Part shown: piece by piece, positions 1 through 8,767 of the stretch
Layout of the letters: each line of letters begins with the position of its first letter
Numbering within the stretch: position 1 is the stretch's first letter
NCBI GenBank assembly: GCA_026003235.1
Contig: BPGW01000003.1
Span: 186,001 to 250,000, forward strand
Direction of reading: 5' to 3'
Source: Bacteroidia bacterium
Lineage (GTDB): Bacteria; Bacteroidota; Bacteroidia; SpSt-205
Length of the DNA stretch: 64,000 nucleotides
Made by a program: the position numbers and the translations under genes
The notes under the pieces: generated by a model
Databases searched by the model: none
Told to the model about the DNA's origin: nothing
The model's input: only the letters and a program-made list of their open reading frames with translations

Positions 1-605
1 GGTTCCAGAAGGCCCCCCGCCGCCAGCGTATAGGCGCTTTCCGGCTTAGGGAGTTCGTTCAGAATCAGGGGGGTTCGCACGGGACCCGGTCCGATGACCG
101 TCACGGGCACGCCTCGGGGTCTAAGTTCGGCGTCCAGTCCCAAGCTCAGGCCCCGCACACCGAATTTGGTGGCCGTATAGCCCACGATACCCGGGATAGC
201 GGTGACACCCGCTAAGGAAGAAAGGTGAATGAGATGGCCTTTTCCTCTTTCGGCAAAGAGCCGTCCAAAGACCCAAGCGCCATAAGCCAGGCCCATCAGG
301 TTTACTTGGAGCTGTAGGTGCCATTCTTCTATGGGCTGGTGGATGAAAGTGCCTACCCGCATCACCCCTGCCAGCTGGATGAGGATGTCCACTTCGGCAA
401 ATCGTTGAGCGGCCTGCTGCCAAGCTTCCAAGCTGGTCACGTCCAGGGCATACAAGGCGGAACCTCCTGGCACGCCGGGGTAAGTGCGGTGCAGCAAGGC
501 TTCGTCTCGGTCGGTGAGGATCAGATGGAAGCCTTTCTGCCAGAGCAGTCGGGCTGTGGCTTGGCCTATGCCGCCGGCCGCTCCTGTCATCATCGCTTTA
601 GGCAT
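1..605 (-). CDS. SDR-family short-chain dehydrogenase/reductase (3' end outside window)
   Basis: I translated this by hand from the minus strand; the frame stays open past the window edge, so 201 residues are visible. The N-terminal cofactor site TGAAGGIG lies at residues 7-14. The catalytic Ser is about residue 130, and the YxxxK pair is Y143/K147 (YTATK). This is the classical SDR arrangement, an NAD(P)H-dependent oxidoreductase with a Rossmann fold, presumably cytosolic. The substrate cannot be told from sequence. The ATG lies inside the last codons of the upstream FMO-type gene (8-nt overlap, ATGCCTAA), so the two are probably translationally coupled and may act on the same compound. Confidence 0.85.
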   Translation of the reverse strand, partial: MPKAMMTGAAGGIGQATARLLWQKGFHLILTDRDEALLHRTYPGVPGGSALYALDVTSLEAWQQAAQRFAEVDILIQLAGVMRVGTFIHQPIEEWHLQLQVNLMGLAYGAWVFGRLFAERGKGHLIHLSSLAGVTAIPGIVGYTATKFGVRGLSLGLDAELRPRGVPVTVIGPGPVRTPLILNELPKPESAYTLAAGGLLE

Positions 606-1899
606 AGACCCTGCGAGGAAGGGGGTGTTTTTTCACAAGCCGGTCCAGCAAAGCCGCATAGTCGTACCAGTCCACTTCAAGGAGGTGGCGGGGGCTGTCG
701 GCGTACTGTTTCTGATGGGCTTGCCAGGCTTTTTCGGCCTCAGCCGCCGCATCCAGCGGAAGCTTGTACACGCCGCCAATGTACCGGGCTACAAGCGCCG
801 CTTGCTTCTCAGCGAGATTCCATAGGCAACCGTTGGGCTGGATAAGCCCCACAAAAAGCAAAGTCGGCTCCTCCAGGGAGAAAATATTGAGGTAGAGTCG
901 CTTGGTTTTTTCTCCCTGCGGGACCAGCTCAGGGGGCAGGTAAGGAAAAGCGATTTCGTAGCCGGTAGCCCAGATGAGGGTATCGTATTCCTCGCTCTGG
1001 CCGTCTGTGAAGTAAACCCGAGTTCCTTCCAATCGCTCTATGCTTGGCCTTATGCGGATCCTGCCGTGGCGCAGGTGATAGAGGAGTTCGCTGTTGACGA
1101 GGGGGTGGGTGTAAAAGAGCGGATCACGTGGGGCAGGCATGCCATACCGGTTTACCGGCCCCAAAAGAAATCGCAGTGTCAAAGAAGCCATGGGGCGCCG
1201 CAAGAATTTGGGCAAGGGAGCTATGAGATGCTTATAGAGGGCATCGGTTGGCTCTCCAAAGAACCCAAACTTAGGTAAGATGTGGTACCCTCGCCGGATA
1301 GAGAGGTCTACGGATCGGGCTGTGCGCACGGCGTCGGTAGCGATGTCGGCGCCAGAGTTACCGGCGCCAATCACCAGCACCCGACGATGCTGAAGCTGAA
1401 GAGGACTTTTGTAGGCGTGGGCATGGTAACTTTCGCCAGTAAAGGTCCCTGGATAAGAAGGAAGGTAGGGCTTCCAATGATGACCTGAGGCGGCGATGAG
1501 GTATCGGGCCGTGTAGGTGCGTCCCTCACGGGTGGTGACTTCCCAAGCGGAAGCGGTGCGTCGCGCTAAAATCACCTCTTGCCCGAAGTGGATATGTTCC
1601 AGCAGGCCGAATCGTTCTGCGTAGGAGCGAAAGTATTTCTGCACCAGGGTGTGGGGTAGGTAGTCGGGCCAGTCGGTGGGGAAGGGAAAGCCTTCCATTT
1701 CGGAGCAGGCCTTGGAAGTGATGGTCACGAGGGTGGAGTAAGCGCTGGAGTGGCCTTGGGGATCGTCTTCGTAGAGCCAGACGCCTCCCACATCGTGCCG
1801 CTTTTCCAGCGCTATGGCTGAGAGGCCGGCTTCTCGCAAGCGCCTAAGCGCTGCAAGCCCCGAAGGTCCAGCCCCCACTATCAGCGCATCGTATAGCAT
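598..1899 (-). CDS. Flavin-containing monooxygenase (FMO / Baeyer-Villiger-like)
   Basis: The 433-residue flavoprotein has an FAD site GAGPSG at residues 9-14 and an NADPH site GAGNSG at 178-183. Between them, at 153-163, is the FMO fingerprint FxGxxxHxxxY (FTGESYHAHAY), and ATGYE follows near residue 315. The family uses NADPH and O2 to oxygenate soft nucleophiles, or ketones in the BVMO branch; which branch cannot be decided here. The ATG at 1899 lies 4 nt after a TATCTTTG box, supporting that start. It is followed by an overlapping SDR gene, which suggests a two-gene oxidation/reduction unit. Confidence 0.88.
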   Translation of the reverse strand: MLYDALIVGAGPSGLAALRRLREAGLSAIALEKRHDVGGVWLYEDDPQGHSSAYSTLVTITSKACSEMEGFPFPTDWPDYLPHTLVQKYFRSYAERFGLLEHIHFGQEVILARRTASAWEVTTREGRTYTARYLIAASGHHWKPYLPSYPGTFTGESYHAHAYKSPLQLQHRRVLVIGAGNSGADIATDAVRTARSVDLSIRRGYHILPKFGFFGEPTDALYKHLIAPLPKFLRRPMASLTLRFLLGPVNRYGMPAPRDPLFYTHPLVNSELLYHLRHGRIRIRPSIERLEGTRVYFTDGQSEEYDTLIWATGYEIAFPYLPPELVPQGEKTKRLYLNIFSLEEPTLLFVGLIQPNGCLWNLAEKQAALVARYIGGVYKLPLDAAAEAEKAWQAHQKQYADSPRHLLEVDWYDYAALLDRLVKKHPLPRRVYA

Positions 1900-1903
1900 G
1901 CCT

Positions 1904-1911
1904 CAAAGATA
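1904..1911 (-). promoter_or_regulatory. -7 promoter box (TATCTTTG) of the FMO gene
   Basis: A Bacteroidota-type TAnnTTTG element ends 4 nt before the ATG at 1899. Transcription should start at or next to the start codon. Confidence 0.65.
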
Positions 1912-1974
1912 GCTTGGCCTCCTCATGCAAACAAAAGACAGGGCTTTCCCCCGCAAAGTCCGAACTTTACCGGT

Positions 1975-3216
1975 GTGAGGGCTACCTTACCGCCCCTACC
2001 TGAGCGGATGCGTCCGCGCCGGCTTGAGGAGTTCGTGGGACAAAGGCATCTTGTGGGGCCAGAAGCGCTTTTGATCCGCTACCTGGAGGAAGGATATTTG
2101 CCCTCGTGTGTCTTGTGGGGGCCGCCAGGGGTCGGTAAAACCACCTTAGCTCGCCTCCTGGCAGAAAAAGTAGGTCGGCCTTTTTACGCCCTCTCCGCCG
2201 TGAGCGCCGGGGTGGCTGAGGTCCGACAAGTGCTGGCCCAGACCGAGTCTACGCTTTTTTCGCCGGTCCTGTTTCTGGATGAGATACACCGCTTCAACCG
2301 AGCGCAGCAAGATGCCCTTCTCGGCGCGGTGGAGCAGGGCAAAATCACCTTGATTGGCGCCACTACGGAAAATCCTTCTTTTGAGGTGGCCGCCCCTCTG
2401 CTGTCGCGCATGCAGGTTTTTGTGCTGGAGCCTCTCCGGCCTGAAGAGCTCCTGACTCTGCTTGAGCGGGCGCTTAGGGAGGATAAGGTTTTACGGCAAA
2501 AGACCGTTGAACTTGTGGAGGTGGAGGCCCTCTTGGCTTACAGTGGAGGGGATGCTCGCAAGCTCCTGAGTGGGTTGGAGGCGGTGGTGGCCTCGGCTCG
2601 GAGCGAGCCTATTCGGATCACGAACGACCTGGTTCGGGAAGCCCTTCGGCTGCACATCCGCTACGACAGAGCCGGTGAGCAGCATTACGACGCGATTAGC
2701 GCCTTCATCAAGTCGGTGCGGGGTTCTGACCCCGATGCGGCCCTCTATTGGTTGGCTGTGATGTTGGAGGGTGGGGAAGATCCCCTTTTCATTGCTCGGC
2801 GGCTGGTGATCCTGGCTGCCGAAGATGTGGGGCTGGCTGATCCGGCGGCTCTACCCTTGGCTGTGGCGGCCTTTCAGGCTGTGCAGCAAATTGGACTCCC
2901 TGAAGGACGCATCCCCCTCGCGGAAGCCACCCTCTACCTGGCGCTGGCCCCCAAAAGCGTATCCGCTTACCAGGCGCTGGAACGAGCGCTGGAGGAGGTG
3001 CGTCAGCACGGTGCAGCCCCTGTCCCCCTCCACCTACGCAATGCGGTGACCCCCTTGATGCGCAAGTTGGGCTACGGTCAAGGCTACCTGTACCCGCCTG
3101 ACTTCCCGGACGAGAGGCCCTCTCAGCCTTATTTGCCTGACACGGTCAAAGGCCCCTTCTACCGGCCTGGGAAGCTCGGCTGGGAAGCCCACCTTCCCCG
3201 TAAGGAAAACCTCTAA
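1975..3216 (+). CDS. rarA: Replication-associated recombination protein A (RarA/MgsA) AAA+ ATPase
   Basis: The 413-residue AAA+ protein has Walker A GPPGVGKT at residues 49-56 and Walker B LFLDEIH near 100, followed by the sensor-1 segment GATTENPSFE that is diagnostic of RarA/WRNIP1. The N-terminal region (RPRRLEEFVGQ) is also typical, and the length fits the family. RarA acts at stalled replication forks with SSB and the clamp-loader machinery. The first in-frame start is GTG at 1975. No clear TAnnTTTG box precedes it, unlike most single genes here, so the start is less certain than the identity. Confidence 0.93.
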   Translation: MRATLPPLPERMRPRRLEEFVGQRHLVGPEALLIRYLEEGYLPSCVLWGPPGVGKTTLARLLAEKVGRPFYALSAVSAGVAEVRQVLAQTESTLFSPVLFLDEIHRFNRAQQDALLGAVEQGKITLIGATTENPSFEVAAPLLSRMQVFVLEPLRPEELLTLLERALREDKVLRQKTVELVEVEALLAYSGGDARKLLSGLEAVVASARSEPIRITNDLVREALRLHIRYDRAGEQHYDAISAFIKSVRGSDPDAALYWLAVMLEGGEDPLFIARRLVILAAEDVGLADPAALPLAVAAFQAVQQIGLPEGRIPLAEATLYLALAPKSVSAYQALERALEEVRQHGAAPVPLHLRNAVTPLMRKLGYGQGYLYPPDFPDERPSQPYLPDTVKGPFYRPGKLGWEAHLPRKENL

Positions 3217-3297
3217 CCTTCGTCGTCCTTGGCTGGGGCGGTGGGCTTGGGGAAAAGTCTGCGGCCCCTACCTTAGATAAGCCCGCTTCTGGCCCCT

Positions 3298-4395
3298 TCA
3301 GTTGGTGGGTGCGTAATTCCCTAGGCCAAACCCTCCAGCCGAGATGACGTTCGCTTTCAGGTGCAGGATCACCCGACTGTTGAGCGGGTCGTTCGTCTCC
3401 ACGGTGATGGTTTTGTGCTGGAGGCCCGTACGCCCTCGCGAATCAAAACGCGCTAGGATCTCGGTCTCTTGGCCGGGCTTCAGCACTTTTTCGGTGGGTT
3501 CTACCGCCGTGCAGCCGCACGAGGCTTTCACGCTTTCAATCACCAGGTCGCTTTTGCCTTCGTTACGGACCTTGAAGCGATACTCCACCGTTTGGCCTTC
3601 CAGCACTTCCCCGCCATCAAATTCGGTCACAGGGAAAACCGCCTTAGGGGCCCGTGCTAGCTCTTCTGGGCTGTACACGATCTCAAAGCTGCCATTGACC
3701 ACGAGCTGCTTTTCAGGCCCGCCCAGGTCCGTGGTGCGAATCCGCAGAATCTCATAGAAGCCCGACTGATGCTTCCAGCCTGCGGCCCGAGCGGCTTTCC
3801 CATCCAGCTTGATAATTACTTTGCCTTCTTGGCCAGGTGCCAGCGTTTTAGGTGAGAAAGTAGCCTGAAACATGGGCTTGGCTTCCACCAGTTCAATCAG
3901 CTCTACCGGTTGCTGGCCAATGTTCTTCACCTCAAAGGTAACCGAAGGGGTTTCGTTGGATTTGACCGTACCGAAGGTTTGACGGCGTGTAGCCCACCCA
4001 AGCAATCCGTCCACTTCGGAGTATTTCTCGGGCTGGGCGTTTGGGTTGGGCTTGACGGTGCCTTTGATGGTGAGTACGATGGGGGTTTCGCTGGCGCTGT
4101 GTTGGACTGTGATCGTTTTGACGAACGCTCCGGGCCGGCCTTTGGTATCGTACGAAGCCTGCACGGTACCCTGCCCGCCAGGTGGAACCTCCTCTTGGGT
4201 CCAGCTGGGCGTGGTGCACCCGCACGAGGCTTTGACGCTGGTGAGCTTCACGGGTTTGTCCCCCGTGTTGCGAAAGGTGAACGTGTGCACGGCAGGAGGC
4301 CCCTCCACAAGCTCGCCAAAGTCATGTTCCACCTTGTCAAAGGTAATCTGGGCCCACCCCGCACTTATCAGGCAGCCAAGCAGTAGCGTTCGCAT
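3298..4395 (-). CDS. Exported DUF1573-domain protein
   Basis: The 365-residue protein has a signal peptide ending SAGWAQ and at least two DUF1573 (Ig-like) repeats. Each repeat carries the motif CGCTT/CGCTA followed by a Gly-rich turn (PPGGQG, LKPGQE) and an F/YDxxGR strand. A degenerate third repeat lies between them. Such proteins are common in Bacteroidota envelopes and their role is unknown. The frame is open to a GTG at 4410, but a TATATTTG box at 4400-4407 covers that region, so the ATG at 4395, 4 nt downstream of the box, is the better start. It is transcribed divergently from asnS. Confidence 0.85.
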   Translation of the reverse strand: MRTLLLGCLISAGWAQITFDKVEHDFGELVEGPPAVHTFTFRNTGDKPVKLTSVKASCGCTTPSWTQEEVPPGGQGTVQASYDTKGRPGAFVKTITVQHSASETPIVLTIKGTVKPNPNAQPEKYSEVDGLLGWATRRQTFGTVKSNETPSVTFEVKNIGQQPVELIELVEAKPMFQATFSPKTLAPGQEGKVIIKLDGKAARAAGWKHQSGFYEILRIRTTDLGGPEKQLVVNGSFEIVYSPEELARAPKAVFPVTEFDGGEVLEGQTVEYRFKVRNEGKSDLVIESVKASCGCTAVEPTEKVLKPGQETEILARFDSRGRTGLQHKTITVETNDPLNSRVILHLKANVISAGGFGLGNYAPTN

Positions 4396-4399
4396 GCGG

Positions 4400-4407
4400 C
4401 AAATATA
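4400..4407 (-). promoter_or_regulatory. -7 promoter box (TATATTTG) of the DUF1573 gene
   Basis: The box is 4 nt before the ATG at 4395. It decides that start over the in-frame GTG at 4410, which lies upstream of the predicted transcript. Confidence 0.65.
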
Positions 4408-4427
4408 CACAAAAGCCTTGGGTTCTC

Positions 4428-4435
4428 TACCTTTG
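4428..4435 (+). promoter_or_regulatory. -7 promoter box (TACCTTTG) of asnS
   Basis: The box ends 5 nt before the asnS ATG. It is back to back with the minus-strand box at 4400-4407. Confidence 0.7.
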
Positions 4436-4440
4436 CTCCC

Positions 4441-5859
4441 ATGGGTAAGGCTCCTGGGCTGTATGCTCCCGTCCTGCGTGAAACGATAGCCGATCTTTAT
4501 CGGGATCCGCCTTTAGGGCAGCGTCTGGCGGTGGAGGGATGGGTACGCACGCGGCGCACCACCCGGGCTATGAGCTTTGTGGAACTCCAGGACGGCTCCA
4601 CGTTGCGGGCTCTTCAGGTGGTGCTGCCTCATGACCAGGTAGCGCGTGAGCGGATAGAGGCTGACCTGCACACGGGAGCTGGGGTGCAGGTGTGGGGCCA
4701 GCTTGTGGCGACGCCGGACCGCCCCCAGCCTTTTGAGCTGGTGGCCGAGGGGTACCAGCTGTATGGCCCCGCCGACCCCGCCACATACCCCCTCCAGAAA
4801 AAACAGCACTCCTTGGAATTCCTTCGGGAGATCGCTTACCTGCGCCCCCGCACCCGCACTTTTCAGGCGGTCTTCCGCCTGCGAAGCAGCGCTTCTTTCG
4901 CCATTCACCAGTATTTCCACGAACGGGGGTTTGTGTATGTGCACACGCCGATTCTGACGCCTTCGGACTGCGAAGGGGCTGGGCAGCTGTTTCAGGTCAC
5001 GACCTTACCGCTGGGGGCGGTGCCCCGCCGAGCCGATGGCACCGTGGCGTTTGAAGAGGACTTTTTCGGGCGGCCGGCTTACCTCACCGTCAGCGGCCAG
5101 CTGGAAGGTGAAATGCTCGCCATGGGCCTGGGCCGCATCTATACCTTCGGCCCGACTTTCCGCGCCGAGCCTTCTCATACCCCCCGCCACTTGGCCGAGT
5201 TTTGGATGATAGAACCCGAAATGGCCTTCTACGACCTGGAGCGCACCATGGACCTGGCCGAGGACCTCCTGAAGTACCTCATCCGGCATGCGCTCCGCCA
5301 TCACTACGAAGAGCTGGCCTTCCTGACCGAGCGGTATGAACCTTCCCTTCTGGCCGAGTTGGAAGCCACCAAAGAAAGCGCCTTCCTGCGCCTCTCCTAC
5401 ACCGAAGCCGTGGACATCCTGGCCCGAAGCGGTAAAACCTTCCAGTACCCTGTGGAGTGGGGGGCTGACCTGCAAGCCGAACACGAACGGTACCTGGTGG
5501 AAGAGTACGCTCAGCGGCCGGTTATCGTATACAACTACCCTGAGGCGATCAAGGCCTTTTATATGCGGCTCAACCCCGACGAGCGCACCGTGGCGGCGTT
5601 TGATGTGCTTTTCCCCCGTATTGGCGAAGTGATTGGCGGCTCCCAGCGGGAGGAGCGCTATGACCTTCTGCGGCGGCGCATGCAGGCTCGGGGCATGGAC
5701 CTCTCCGCCTATGAAGCCTACCTCTCAACCCGGCGATTTGGTAGCGTGCCTCACAGTGGCTTCGGCCTGGGCTTGGAGAGGCTCCTGCTTTTTTTGACCG
5801 GCCTTACGAATGTGCGGGATGTGATCCCCTTCTTCCGGGCTGCCGGCCAAATGGGCTAA
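4441..5859 (+). CDS. asnS: Asparaginyl-tRNA synthetase
   Basis: This class IIb aminoacyl-tRNA synthetase of 472 residues charges tRNA-Asn with asparagine. An N-terminal OB-fold anticodon-binding domain covers roughly residues 15-110. It is followed by the class II core: motif 2 FRAEPSHTPRHLAEFW near residue 239, and motif 3 GFGLGLERLL near 440. The segment VYNYP...FYMRLNPDERTVAAFD is the asparagine-enzyme version rather than AspRS. Length matches the family. Its stop codon directly abuts the stop of the convergent barrel gene with no intervening base. Confidence 0.96.
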   Translation: MGKAPGLYAPVLRETIADLYRDPPLGQRLAVEGWVRTRRTTRAMSFVELQDGSTLRALQVVLPHDQVARERIEADLHTGAGVQVWGQLVATPDRPQPFELVAEGYQLYGPADPATYPLQKKQHSLEFLREIAYLRPRTRTFQAVFRLRSSASFAIHQYFHERGFVYVHTPILTPSDCEGAGQLFQVTTLPLGAVPRRADGTVAFEEDFFGRPAYLTVSGQLEGEMLAMGLGRIYTFGPTFRAEPSHTPRHLAEFWMIEPEMAFYDLERTMDLAEDLLKYLIRHALRHHYEELAFLTERYEPSLLAELEATKESAFLRLSYTEAVDILARSGKTFQYPVEWGADLQAEHERYLVEEYAQRPVIVYNYPEAIKAFYMRLNPDERTVAAFDVLFPRIGEVIGGSQREERYDLLRRRMQARGMDLSAYEAYLSTRRFGSVPHSGFGLGLERLLLFLTGLTNVRDVIPFFRAAGQMG

Positions 5860-6621
5860 TCACTCAAAAAAGACCTCATACTGGAGGCCTACCTGCAGGC
5901 TTAGAAGCTGGTAGAAGGTTCGGCTGCGCTCTGGCGCATACAGAGGAGGGGCCTCAGGACGAAACCGGTAGCTTTTGTTTTCTATATCTGAGAGGGCGCG
6001 TTCGTAGCCCACTAGGCCCAGGAGCCACACTTGCGGGGCGAGGCGTACCCGCAGCCCTCCGCTCACGCTGAGGGTAGGGACCAGCCGCCGATACATACGA
6101 AGGAGCGCGAGGCGATCGTCGGGGTTCGTGCTCCGGCTCAGGTAGGCGAGGGTGTTTTGGATGATTTGGGGCTGGACAAGGTTGCCGGGCTGGAGGCTGT
6201 CACCCTGGTACTGGAGGTCTGCCTGGGTGAGGAAGGCCAGGCTCGGACTCACCGTCAGAAAAGCGCCCCAGGGACCCTGCGCATACTGGCCTATGAGGGA
6301 TAGCCCCATCCGCAGGTAGTGCAGCCGAACCTGCGCTTGGTAAGAGTCGCCGTTCACGCCCAGGCCGTAGTACGACTGCCCCGCGCTTTGGTACGCTACC
6401 TCTAAGCCAGTGGCTAAGAAAGGGTTCCAGTTCCAAGCGAAAAAACCCACAAGGCCCGCTTTGTAGGTAGGATTCTGGCTCAGGAGAGGGGAAGTGCGTT
6501 CGGTCTGGGAGAGAAAGGCACTGCGCGCCAGCTGCAGACGAGCTCCCATCTGAAGGCCCTGCTGGGCCCATGCCAGCGATACAAGGACCGCATTGCGTAC
6601 GAATACCCCACTCAGCCGCAT
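5860..6621 (-). CDS. Predicted outer-membrane beta-barrel protein
   Basis: I do not recognise a specific family. The 253-residue product has a short signal peptide ending LAWAQQ, then alternating aromatic/hydrophobic strands such as GLEVAYQSAGQSYYG and LGLVGYERALSD. It ends with an amphipathic strand closing in an aromatic residue (LQVGLQYEVFFE), as in small Bacteroidota outer-membrane barrels. I chose the ATG at 6621 because a TATCTTTG box lies 7 nt upstream and the signal peptide begins there, although the frame is open to 6699. It is divergent from the YrdC-like gene and convergent with asnS. Confidence 0.7.
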   Translation of the reverse strand: MRLSGVFVRNAVLVSLAWAQQGLQMGARLQLARSAFLSQTERTSPLLSQNPTYKAGLVGFFAWNWNPFLATGLEVAYQSAGQSYYGLGVNGDSYQAQVRLHYLRMGLSLIGQYAQGPWGAFLTVSPSLAFLTQADLQYQGDSLQPGNLVQPQIIQNTLAYLSRSTNPDDRLALLRMYRRLVPTLSVSGGLRVRLAPQVWLLGLVGYERALSDIENKSYRFRPEAPPLYAPERSRTFYQLLSLQVGLQYEVFFE

Positions 6622-6628
6622 GGATAGA

Positions 6629-6636
6629 CAAAGATA
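6629..6636 (-). promoter_or_regulatory. -7 promoter box (TATCTTTG) of the barrel-protein gene
   Basis: The box lies 7 nt before the ATG at 6621 and fixes that start inside a longer open frame. Confidence 0.6.
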
Positions 6637-6650
6637 GGGATTCGGACTTG

Positions 6651-6658
6651 TACTTTTG
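6651..6658 (+). promoter_or_regulatory. -7 promoter box (TACTTTTG) of the YrdC-like gene
   Basis: The box ends 5 nt before the ATG at 6664. It is 14 bp from the opposing minus-strand box, so this divergent pair shares a minimal promoter region. Confidence 0.6.
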
Positions 6659-6663
6659 CTTTG

Positions 6664-7293
6664 ATGGGAAGGTGGGAAGTGCTGGGTGGCATACCCCACA
6701 AACGGGCCATCCTGAAGGCGGCCCAGGCTTTGCGGGAAGGTAAGCTGGTCCTGTATCCTACAGACACCACGTATGCCATCGGGTGTTTGCTCTCCCAGAA
6801 GGGGGCTTTTGAGACGCTGTGTCAGATCCGGCAGGTGCGGCCTGACAAAAGCTTGTTTTCGGCTTTCTTACCGGAGGTGGGCGCTATAGGCAAGTACGCT
6901 TTAGGGGTGGACACGCCTACTTATCGCCTCTTAAAGCGATTATGGCCGGGCCCTTACACGGTGATTTTGCGGGCAGGGCCGGCTATCCCTCGCCACCTTT
7001 GGCATCGTAAAACCATGGGGTTTCGCGTGACGGATTACCCCATCGTAAGCGCTCTCTTACAGGAAGTAGAGGAACCTATCGTGACGGCGGGCGTGCCGGA
7101 CGGCCAACTTGAACGCTACCTTTCGCAGGTGGCAGAAGCTCTGGATGCGGGGCCTCTGCCGGAAGGACTGCGCACCACCGTCTTAGACCTGAGCGAAGGC
7201 CTAAGCGCCCTCCGAGTCTTGCGTCGCGGTATCGGCCCCCTGACGGGATTGGAGCCCTTCCTCCTGAGCTCGCAGCCTTTCCAGGAAGCGTAA
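6664..7293 (+). CDS. Sua5/YciO/YrdC-family protein (threonylcarbamoyl-AMP synthase-like)
   Basis: The 209-residue YrdC-fold protein has the family start GKLVLYPTDTTYAIGC, then IRQVRPDK, a WPGPYTVIL strand and FRVTDYPI. The family makes threonylcarbamoyl-AMP from Thr, bicarbonate and ATP for the t6A modification of tRNAs decoding ANN codons. The short form with no C-terminal Sua5 domain and this pattern of motifs look closer to YciO than to TsaC, so the exact activity is inferred. TTG at 6661 is also possible; ATG at 6664 is preferred because of the box at 6651-6658. Confidence 0.83.
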   Translation: MGRWEVLGGIPHKRAILKAAQALREGKLVLYPTDTTYAIGCLLSQKGAFETLCQIRQVRPDKSLFSAFLPEVGAIGKYALGVDTPTYRLLKRLWPGPYTVILRAGPAIPRHLWHRKTMGFRVTDYPIVSALLQEVEEPIVTAGVPDGQLERYLSQVAEALDAGPLPEGLRTTVLDLSEGLSALRVLRRGIGPLTGLEPFLLSSQPFQEA

Positions 7294-7499
7294 AAGCACC
7301 TCTCTGGATACCCCCAGATCAAGCTGGCCCGTCTCACCAATGCGTACACACAGGTCCCCTCAATTCAGGGGGCAAGCGAATCGCTCGCCGCTTTCGGGCC
7401 CGGTTTTTCATCTCTTTCTGAAACAAAAAACCCCCGACAGTCCTCCATCTCCGGAGGAGGGTGGGGTAGCTTGTTTGGATTCATTCCAGAGAAAAGTCC

Positions 7500-7507
7500 T
7501 ACCTTTG
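7500..7507 (+). promoter_or_regulatory. -7 promoter box (TACCTTTG) of the HmuY-like/TonB operon
   Basis: The box lies 8 nt before the ATG at 7516. A TTTG lies about 22 bp upstream, at a spacing compatible with the Bacteroidota -33 element, which most other boxes in this window lack. Confidence 0.65.
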
Positions 7508-7515
7508 CCTGCGAT

Positions 7516-8766
7516 ATGCGCTACCCAATCAGACTTGTTACCGTAGCCCTCATGGGGGGCGTAGGCAGCTTTCTTGCTGCGCAGATTTCTGCAGTCCGCG
7601 ACACGATCGTCCTGGGGCCGGGGTATGCCAACCAGGTTTATTACAGCCTACAGAATGGAACGGTAGGTACGGCTCCTGCGGCGGGCTGGCATCTGGCTTT
7701 TGAGATCCCTATACGGGCGGCAGCCGTCCGTGCCAACCACGCAAGAGGCGTCACGGTCTACGCCACAAGCCGCGATACCAGCGGCTGGGCCGCCCTCTCT
7801 CTGAACGACACCACCTTCCGCCTATACAACGACAACTGCCGATGGAGTGTAGGGGCCTTCAACCAGACCGCTACCCCCAATAACCCCTTTGATGTGGGCT
7901 GGGGCAACTACAACCTCACCACCCACATCACCACGGGTGATTCCCTCTACATCGTGGCTATAGGCAGCACCTACAAAAAGCTCTGGATCCAGCGGCTTCA
8001 AGGCACCCAGTACTACCTGCGCACGGCCAACCTGGACGGCTCGCAGGACACCAGCTATGCGGTGGACAAATCGCTGGCTTCTGGGCGTGCCTTCATTTAC
8101 CTGAATCTCCTCACCCATCAAGTCCTCAACCTGGAGCCGGCGGCTTCGGAATGGGATCTGGTTTTCACACCGTACCTGGAGATCGTGTCAGGCACGCCGT
8201 ATCCCGTCACAGGGGTGCTACAAAATTCGCCTGTTCGCACGGCTAAGGTGGTGCTTACTTCCCCAGCGAATCCCGACACCCTCACGCCCAGCGCTTACGC
8301 TTTTGACAGCTGCGCGGCGAGCATCGGCTATGACTGGAAGCGGTTTGACATGAGCGCAAACAGCTTCGTGGTCGCGGATACCGTCTACTACCTTGTGCAA
8401 GATGAGCGGGGCAACCTGTGGCGCTTGCGGTTTCTTCGCTTTGAGGGCAGCAGCACTGGGCGGCTCGTCCTGGAAAAAGCCCTTTTGCGACAAGCCACCA
8501 GCTTGGCCAGCAGGCCGAACGCCGGCAGCTTGGCGGTATATCCCGTGCCTGCGCAGGAAAGCTTCCAGATAGAACTGCCCCAAGTGCCTTTTGCCGGAAA
8601 ACTCACCCTTCTGAACTCCTTGGGCCAAGTGGTGTGGCAGCAGCCTGTTGAGGCTACACAGGCCGTGATGGAGCTTGTCCGTCCGGCAGGCCTGCCCAAC
8701 GGGGTCTATGCGTTTCTCCTGGAAGGGGCAGCGGGCCGCTGGACCGGGAAAATGGTTTTCCAATAA
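7516..8766 (+). CDS. HmuY-like exported protein with T9SS type A sorting domain
   Basis: The 416-residue protein has a signal peptide ending LAAQIS and HmuY-like segments: a WHLAFEI strand near residue 58, WDLVFT near 215, and IGYDWKRFD near 270 followed by YYLVQDERGNLWRLRF. A C-terminal Por-type sorting domain (about residues 337-416) contains YPVPAQESF, LLNSLGQVVW and NGVYAFLL. HmuY of Porphyromonas is a secreted hemophore. Heme binding here is inferred, and I see no proven axial ligand pair. It should cross the outer membrane by T9SS. It is first in a three-gene operon with a heme-type TonB receptor and a second HmuY-like protein that shares IGYDWKR. Confidence 0.8.
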   Translation: MRYPIRLVTVALMGGVGSFLAAQISAVRDTIVLGPGYANQVYYSLQNGTVGTAPAAGWHLAFEIPIRAAAVRANHARGVTVYATSRDTSGWAALSLNDTTFRLYNDNCRWSVGAFNQTATPNNPFDVGWGNYNLTTHITTGDSLYIVAIGSTYKKLWIQRLQGTQYYLRTANLDGSQDTSYAVDKSLASGRAFIYLNLLTHQVLNLEPAASEWDLVFTPYLEIVSGTPYPVTGVLQNSPVRTAKVVLTSPANPDTLTPSAYAFDSCAASIGYDWKRFDMSANSFVVADTVYYLVQDERGNLWRLRFLRFEGSSTGRLVLEKALLRQATSLASRPNAGSLAVYPVPAQESFQIELPQVPFAGKLTLLNSLGQVVWQQPVEATQAVMELVRPAGLPNGVYAFLLEGAAGRWTGKMVFQ

Positions 8767-8767
8767 G

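Noticed and set aside
1920-1974. Promoter box before rarA
   Set aside because: The segment before GTG 1975 has CTTTACC but no TAnnTTTG at the usual spacing, so I did not annotate a box.
7441-7458. Hairpin TCCTCC/GGAGGA between the YrdC-like gene and the HmuY operon
   Set aside because: The stem is only 6 bp. The T-tract that would suit it lies on the minus strand, where no gene ends. It is too weak to call a terminator.
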